Of a DNA stretch of 9,457 nt, positions 5,703-9,457 are shown one piece after another. How positions within the stretch are numbered: the stretch's first letter is position 1; each line of letters starts with the position of its first letter. The DNA comes from Actinomycetes bacterium (lineage in GTDB: Bacteria > Actinomycetota > Coriobacteriia > Coriobacteriales > Eggerthellaceae). A program made the translations under genes and the position numbers. Under the pieces are notes generated by a model. The model did not search any database. It was not told the origin of the DNA and was given only the letters and a program-made list of their open reading frames with translations. Location of the stretch: positions 1-9,457 of the forward strand of contig JAEZDJ010000100.1 in NCBI GenBank assembly GCA_023429565.1, given 5' to 3'.

Positions 5703-6122
5703 ATGATCAAGGAACTGGTAAAAGACGAAGCGATTCTTTCGATACCGTGCGAAACGGCAACCGTTGACGATGCCTCCGTGGCACAGGATCTGCTCGAAAC
5801 ATTGACATCCCTCGACGGCGCCGCGTGTCTGGCTGCAAACCAGATCGGTGCTACGAAATGCATCATCGCCTATTTGGACGACAACGACCAACCTCATATC
5901 ATGTACAATCCCACGCTGAAACAGGCACTCAGGGCATTCAAAACGGTCGAAGGATGCCTTTCTCTCGAAACGGATTCCAAGGTAACTCGCTACGATAAGA
6001 TCAAAGTGACCTTTGACGAATTGATCGATGGCGAACTGAAGCCGCGCAAAAGGGAGCTCACCGGCTGGACGGCCCAAATGGTTCAACACATGATCGATCA
6101 CTGCAAGGGTAAAGTGGTATAG
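5703..6122 (+). CDS. Peptide deformylase paralogue with altered catalytic motif (HMIDH)
   Basis: A 139-residue protein of the polypeptide deformylase family, short form as in the secondary deformylases of Gram-positive bacteria. Family motif 1 (GxGLAAxQ) appears as GAACLAANQ at 39-47, motif 2 is intact as EGCLS at 83-87 (Cys85 metal ligand), and motif 3 appears as QHMIDH at 128-133. The two metal-binding His (129 and 133) are kept, but the Glu of HExxH, the general acid/base in deformylation of N-formylmethionine, is Met130. The GWTAQ lead-in to motif 3 and the DHCKG end match the family. The protein may thus bind metal and peptide without normal catalysis, or act differently; a second, canonical deformylase is expected elsewhere in the genome. 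ATG 5703 was chosen because GGGAG lies just upstream; an ATG at 5640 would add 21 residues outside the family. Confidence 0.88.
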   Translation: MIKELVKDEAILSIPCETATVDDASVAQDLLETLTSLDGAACLAANQIGATKCIIAYLDDNDQPHIMYNPTLKQALRAFKTVEGCLSLETDSKVTRYDKIKVTFDELIDGELKPRKRELTGWTAQMVQHMIDHCKGKVV

Positions 6123-6312
6123 GGCACAAGCGTTTTTCGCTTAAGGCCGACTCGCCGTACTGGTTGATATATCAGCCATTTTGAGGCCATTGCCGGACCG
6201 CAAGTACGCCATAGCGGATCGCAACCAGTACAGACCGGCAACTGAAAACCGAATCCTACGGATCAATGCCGACGCGAAAAGCTCTACCGGAGATTGCCGC
6301 CACGATGAACGC
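6123..6312. other. Convergent intergenic region with inverted repeats
   Basis: It lies between the 3' ends of two convergent genes. AAGCG-TTTTT-CGCTT (6128-6142) is a small hairpin six bases after the deformylase-like stop. GTACTGGTTG (6157-6166) is repeated in inverse as CAACCAGTAC (6222-6231), and TGGTTGATATATCAGCCA (6161-6178) is a near-perfect 18-base palindrome sharing the first arm. A terminator role is likely for at least one of them; no gene was found. Confidence 0.45.
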
Positions 6313-7098
6313 TCAGCCGATGATACCCTGCGACACGATCAGACACATGAGCGATGCCACCCAGAGCACACCGACAACGATGCGCACGGGGTTCGGTACA
6401 CGCAGGCTTTGAGCGGGAATCATGAACATGGCGATGAGGCCTCCGAGCGCGCCGCCCAGGTGTCCGCTGATTGAGATGCTCGGAACAACGAAGGTGTAGA
6501 GCACGTTCACGCCTATGATGGCGAGCATGCCCTTGCTGTACTGCGCGAAATACCCGCGATTGTTCTTATGAAGCAACGCCAATAGCGCCACGGCGACGAA
6601 GAGCCCGAACACGCTCGTCGAGGCACCGGCACTCACGGTCGAAGGACCCGCCATGAACACATCGGCGGCATATGATACGGCATTGCCCGTGATGCCGCCG
6701 ACGAAGTACAACGCGATGAAATTTCCTTTACCGAGCACGCGTTCGAGCACTTCGCCGACACTCCAGAGTGCCACCATATTGAATCCCAGGTGCATGAGAT
6801 CGACGTGAAGAAACATCGGGGTGACGAACCGATAGAGGTCACCCGCCGATTGGATCAACGGCGCATACATCGCCCCCATGTTGACGAGCACGGTGGTGGG
6901 AATATTGACGCGAAGCCCCGACAGAAGGACTTCTATACCGAACATGATCACATTGATGGCGATGAGCACAATGGTGACCATGCGGAACTTGTTCTGCTGA
7001 AAGAAACCGGGTTTGCTCGACGACATCATCTTCTTCAATTGATCGTCGTCGATAACGCTTCTTTGTCCACCCGATCCGACTTCATTGGCATTGGGCAC
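6313..7098 (-). CDS. Rhomboid-family intramembrane serine protease
   Basis: A 261-residue multi-pass membrane protein of the rhomboid family, which cleaves transmembrane helices of other proteins within the bilayer. After a hydrophilic N-terminus (1-38) there are about six to seven hydrophobic segments. The conserved HxxxN on the second helix is H103-x3-N107 (within HVDLMHLGFNM), the nucleophile is Ser160 in GASTSVFGL, and the general base is His213 in SGHLGGALGG. The catalytic dyad is therefore complete and the enzyme is predicted active. The start is taken as GTG at 7098 because CAGGAG lies six bases upstream; an in-frame ATG at 7188 has no ribosome binding site and would add 30 Arg-rich residues without family character. 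It follows an MGMT-family gene on the same strand after a 152-base gap, so the two may or may not be cotranscribed. The substrate is unknown. Confidence 0.92.
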   Translation of the reverse strand: MPNANEVGSGGQRSVIDDDQLKKMMSSSKPGFFQQNKFRMVTIVLIAINVIMFGIEVLLSGLRVNIPTTVLVNMGAMYAPLIQSAGDLYRFVTPMFLHVDLMHLGFNMVALWSVGEVLERVLGKGNFIALYFVGGITGNAVSYAADVFMAGPSTVSAGASTSVFGLFVAVALLALLHKNNRGYFAQYSKGMLAIIGVNVLYTFVVPSISISGHLGGALGGLIAMFMIPAQSLRVPNPVRIVVGVLWVASLMCLIVSQGIIG

Positions 7099-7250
7099 TG
7101 CTTGCTCCTGACGATAGAGTGTGACTGCTGTCCGAAAGCATACCACCATGAGCCGCCCTGTCCGGACTCGTCTGACTTCTCGCGTCATGTAGTTGTCAGG
7201 ATATCCATATGACGTGAGCAGGTCAGAGCAACGAGTTCGTCAGCAGAAAC

Positions 7251-7646
7251 CTACAGTCCCAATCCCAACTGTTCCGGTTCTGCCGTGGGAGGCCAGCGAT
7301 GCTTTCGCATGTCGATGGTTTCGGCGTCGACGAAGGTAACGCCCTCTTCTTCGAGGAGCCGGCGTTGCTTGTCTTTGCCACCGAACGCATACGTCGGAGC
7401 AAGCGTTCCTTTGGCGTTGACAATGCGGTGGCACGGAAGATTCCACTCGCCGAGCACACGGCTCATGGCGTATCCCACCTCGCGTGAAGCACGGGAATAC
7501 CCTGCGAGATCGGCGATGTCGCCGTAGGTGCACACGGTCCCATACGGAACGCTTCGCACCTGTGCATAGACACGCTTGAAGAAGGTCTCGTCCATCGCGA
7601 CCATTCCCGATGGACCGAGTTCCTTCTCTTCCTTGAATTCCGTCAT
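7251..7646 (-). CDS. MGMT-family DNA alkyl-transferase (short, PCHR-containing)
   Basis: A 131-residue protein consisting of the C-terminal DNA-binding/active domain of O6-alkylguanine-DNA alkyltransferases, without the usual N-terminal ribonuclease-like domain. It has the helix-turn-helix lead PYGTVCTYGDIA (34-45), the arginine finger in SREVGYAMSR (Arg55), and the reactive PCHRI motif at 71-75 (Cys72). The NAKG that follows is typical of the family. Alkyltransferase-like proteins of similar size have Trp in place of the Cys; here the Cys is kept, so direct suicidal alkyl transfer is possible, with a role in repair of O6-alkylguanine in the cytoplasm. ATG 7646 has GAGGTGAG six bases upstream. 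The first 17 residues are outside the domain, and an internal ATG at residue 18 could also start translation. It may be called ogt in some annotations, but the short form makes that name unsafe. Confidence 0.88.
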   Translation of the reverse strand: MTEFKEEKELGPSGMVAMDETFFKRVYAQVRSVPYGTVCTYGDIADLAGYSRASREVGYAMSRVLGEWNLPCHRIVNAKGTLAPTYAFGGKDKQRRLLEEEGVTFVDAETIDMRKHRWPPTAEPEQLGLGL

Positions 7647-7666
7647 CGTCGCTCACCTCGAGACAA

Positions 7667-7675
7667 TGGTAGCAC
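7667..7675 (-). promoter_or_regulatory. Possible extended -10 promoter of the MGMT-family gene
   Basis: On the minus strand TGCTACCAT combines a TGn extension with TACCAT (four of six bases of TATAAT), 20 bases before the ATG at 7646. No good -35 was found, so this is tentative. Confidence 0.25.
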
Positions 7676-7860
7676 GTCCGAGCGATGAAAAGCATGACCT
7701 CGGGCAACAAAAGGCATGGGCGAAAACCCAGTCGGGCCATGCTCGCGGAGGGCCCGATCGACATCCACGGTTTAGCGGTGGCAATCCGCCCCCCTCCCAT
7801 CACAACCCTCCGCAAGCCTCTACCCATCAAATATCGAACCCCGTCAACAGAAAGGATCCG
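7676..7860. other. Intergenic region downstream of the surface protein gene
   Basis: No gene is supported. Short hairpins occur (for example GGG-CGAAAA-CCC around 7709-7721 and CCAC...GTGG around 7766-7783), but none has a clear T-run, so the terminator of the surface protein gene cannot be placed with confidence. Confidence 0.3.
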
Positions 7861-9457
7861 TCAGCGGTTCCTCGGCCTCCTCAGGGCCACAGCAGCCCCC
7901 AACATCGCAAGCAGCATCACGCCAGCGGCGAAGGAGACGAACGGCAGCATGCCGTCACCGGTGCTCGCCAAGCCGTTCTGGCTGGGACCGGGCAACGGAG
8001 TAGGCTCGGGCGTGGGCGTGGGATCGTCGCCACCATGGATGACATCGCCAGCTGCAGGGTAAGTCGCGACCGCCGTGGATCGGAGAGCCCAACCATCTGC
8101 TCCCCCGTTCAGATAGCCGATGGCATATAGCTGCCCGTCATAGGCAGCGACTGCCTGGTTATACACCTGGCCGCGCATGAACCGTTTGCCAAAGCCTGCA
8201 AACGTCGAAGCTTCCCTCAGCCCTGCACTGTCGCCATCGTCTGACGGAACGTTCAGCAGATACGTGTCCTCGTCTTCGAGCGTGCCCGAGCCTCCGGCTT
8301 CCACGGCGGAGAACCCAACCGACGCGATGCCGTCACGGACCACGGCGAGCACATAGGGGTTCGGCCCGCTGGCTCCAAAATCGGGCAGGGCAGCAACATC
8401 GTCCCCACCGGTCAGCTGCCCGTCTTGGTAGGTGTAGAGGGCAAATCCATTCACAGCCTCAATCTGCCCTTGCGTGTTCATGGCAACGCCACGCCCCACG
8501 GTGAGCGTGGTCCCGCTGGCTGACACGTCGGGATCCATGAGGGGAGTCTCCAAGTGACCGACAAGCTTGGTCTCCTTTGCCTTCACGTCGATGGAGACCA
8601 CCTCGTCGATCTCATGAAGCTCGTCTCCGTCACCCGTCGCACCGCCGACTGCAAGCAGCGTCCCCTCGACGTTGGCCAACGTCGACTCCCGGGGAAGAGG
8701 GACTTCGATCGCGGACCAAGATCCAGTCGCGGGATCGAATTGGAACAGCGAAGACACAGCGTCGCCGTCGGCACCCTCGAACGTGCCTCCGACGATCATC
8801 GTCTTCTCATAGGCAACCATCGTGGGAGACACGACTGCAGTCGGAAGGTCGGCACAGCGCTCCCACTCCCCCGTTGCCAGATCGAGCGCCCACATTTGCG
8901 TCGCAATGCCAGACTGGGCCGACCGAGGCAGCAGGTACAGCTTTCCCCCAAGTCCCGCAATCAACGCTTGATCCATTGCCTCAGCAGGCACTTCCGAGAG
9001 CGCCGGCAACTCATACTCGCGCTCATACAGGGGGGTCGCCTCGTCAGCGGGGGGAACGGGCAGCTCAAGCGCAATCGCACGCTGGCCCGTCTTCCCTGCC
9101 GCATTCTCCACCTTGACGACCAACACGCCGCTCGAGATGCCGGCGGGGCATTCGACCACAATGCGGTCGTCCGACCACGACGCCACCGTTGCAGCCACCC
9201 CGCCGATCGTCACCGACCCCTCTGCAGAGCCATAGAATCCGCCCGTGATCGCAATCGTCGCCGCGTCGTCCGAGTCCGCCTCCACCGTCGCGTCCAGCAC
9301 CACCGGCACCATGTTTGCGGTGTCCAGAACCGAAAGGTCGGACACGCCTCGCGACGCGCAGAGATCGGCCATCGACGCGACGGGAGTGACGCTGGAACGC
9401 AGACGCATGGCCCGTTGGGCAGCCTGATCGGCAGCAGAAAGCGAGGGGTCGTCATCC
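7861..9457 (-). CDS. Cell-wall-anchored surface protein with IPT/TIG and kelch-like repeats (C-terminal part, cut by window end)
   Basis: The frame is open to the right edge, so over 530 residues of the C-terminal part are seen. Near 9084-9255 an IPT/TIG immunoglobulin-like fold is recognisable (IAITGGFYGS, then a VTIGG strand and the DRIVVECPAGISSGVLVVKV pattern). From about 8990 to 8090 come kelch-like beta-propeller blades: 'GGKLYLL...MWALDLATGEWE', 'MIVGG...LFQFDPATGSWS' and 'LLAVGG'. A Pro/Thr-rich spacer (DDPTPTPEPTPLPGPSQ) leads to the sorting signal LASTGD (LASTG at 7957-7971), a hydrophobic helix and a basic tail (RRPRNR). LAxTG-type signals are used by actinobacterial sortases, so the protein should be covalently attached to the cell wall. 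The upstream end (PSLSAADQAAQRAM ... RGVSDLSVLDTANMV) resembles the tail of subtilisin-like S8 peptidases, which would make the complete protein a surface protease; that part is a guess. No sortase gene is in the window. Confidence 0.8.
   Translation of the reverse strand, partial: DDDPSLSAADQAAQRAMRLRSSVTPVASMADLCASRGVSDLSVLDTANMVPVVLDATVEADSDDAATIAITGGFYGSAEGSVTIGGVAATVASWSDDRIVVECPAGISSGVLVVKVENAAGKTGQRAIALELPVPPADEATPLYEREYELPALSEVPAEAMDQALIAGLGGKLYLLPRSAQSGIATQMWALDLATGEWERCADLPTAVVSPTMVAYEKTMIVGGTFEGADGDAVSSLFQFDPATGSWSAIEVPLPRESTLANVEGTLLAVGGATGDGDELHEIDEVVSIDVKAKETKLVGHLETPLMDPDVSASGTTLTVGRGVAMNTQGQIEAVNGFALYTYQDGQLTGGDDVAALPDFGASGPNPYVLAVVRDGIASVGFSAVEAGGSGTLEDEDTYLLNVPSDDGDSAGLREASTFAGFGKRFMRGQVYNQAVAAYDGQLYAIGYLNGGADGWALRSTAVATYPAAGDVIHGGDDPTPTPEPTPLPGPSQNGLASTGDGMLPFVSFAAGVMLLAMLGAAVALRRPRNR

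Noticed and set aside
7099..7188. N-terminal extension of the rhomboid protease to an ATG at 7188
   Set aside because: There is no ribosome binding site at 7188, and the added residues are Arg-rich shadow-like sequence; GTG 7098 has CAGGAG at good spacing.
7240..7830. Minus-strand ORF of 196 codons overlapping the MGMT-family gene
   Set aside because: It overlaps the MGMT gene in another frame, and its translation is Arg/Cys-rich with no family character.
8577..9116. Plus-strand ORF of 179 codons opposite the surface protein
   Set aside because: Arg/Ser/Pro/Thr-rich low-complexity translation, typical of the antisense of a GC-rich gene; no start signal.

Overview
The window looks like chromosomal DNA of an anaerobic actinobacterium of the Eggerthellaceae/Coriobacteriia type. 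This is inferred from three things: a Tat-exported FAD-dependent reductase paired with a membrane-anchored multihaem cytochrome c (a hallmark gene pair of Eggerthella, Gordonibacter, Slackia and relatives), a surface protein with a LAxTG-like sorting signal, and GC-rich genes with strong purine-rich ribosome binding sites. No rRNA, tRNA or CRISPR array was seen. The genus cannot be fixed from the sequence alone.

Layout. Positions 1-1390 are an accessory stretch of lower GC. It holds the 3' end of an IS5-like transposase, an unrecognised gene whose reading frame runs back to the probable IS edge (so it may be cut by the insertion), a strong hairpin, a previously easy-to-miss 58-residue membrane protein, and decayed sequence. 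Positions 1392-3698 (minus strand) form a two-gene respiratory operon: a six-haem-motif cytochrome c followed by a Tat lipoprotein flavin reductase of the fumarate reductase/urocanate reductase superfamily. A LysR regulator diverges from it at 3923-4840. The shared intergenic region contains two perfect palindromes, one with the classical LysR T-N11-A layout. The likely picture is an inducible extracytoplasmic reductase in which quinol electrons pass through the cytochrome to the flavoprotein and on to a small organic acceptor sensed by the LysR protein. The acceptor cannot be read from sequence, but the residues typical of fumarate reduction are missing.

Positions 4890-5120 hold a terminator-like inverted repeat and an IS3-type OrfA helix-turn-helix remnant. 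Then come a VF530-family DNA-binding protein (5297-5545) and a peptide deformylase paralogue (5703-6122) whose HExxH motif reads HMIDH. On the minus strand, 6313-7646 encodes a rhomboid protease and a short MGMT-family DNA alkyl-transferase with the reactive PCHR cysteine. The right edge (7861 to the window end, minus strand) is the C-terminal part of a large cell-wall-anchored surface protein with an IPT/TIG domain, kelch-like repeats, a Pro/Thr-rich spacer and a LASTG sorting signal.

The best candidates for something undescribed are the LysR-controlled cytochrome/flavin reductase pair and the deformylase-like protein lacking its catalytic glutamate.
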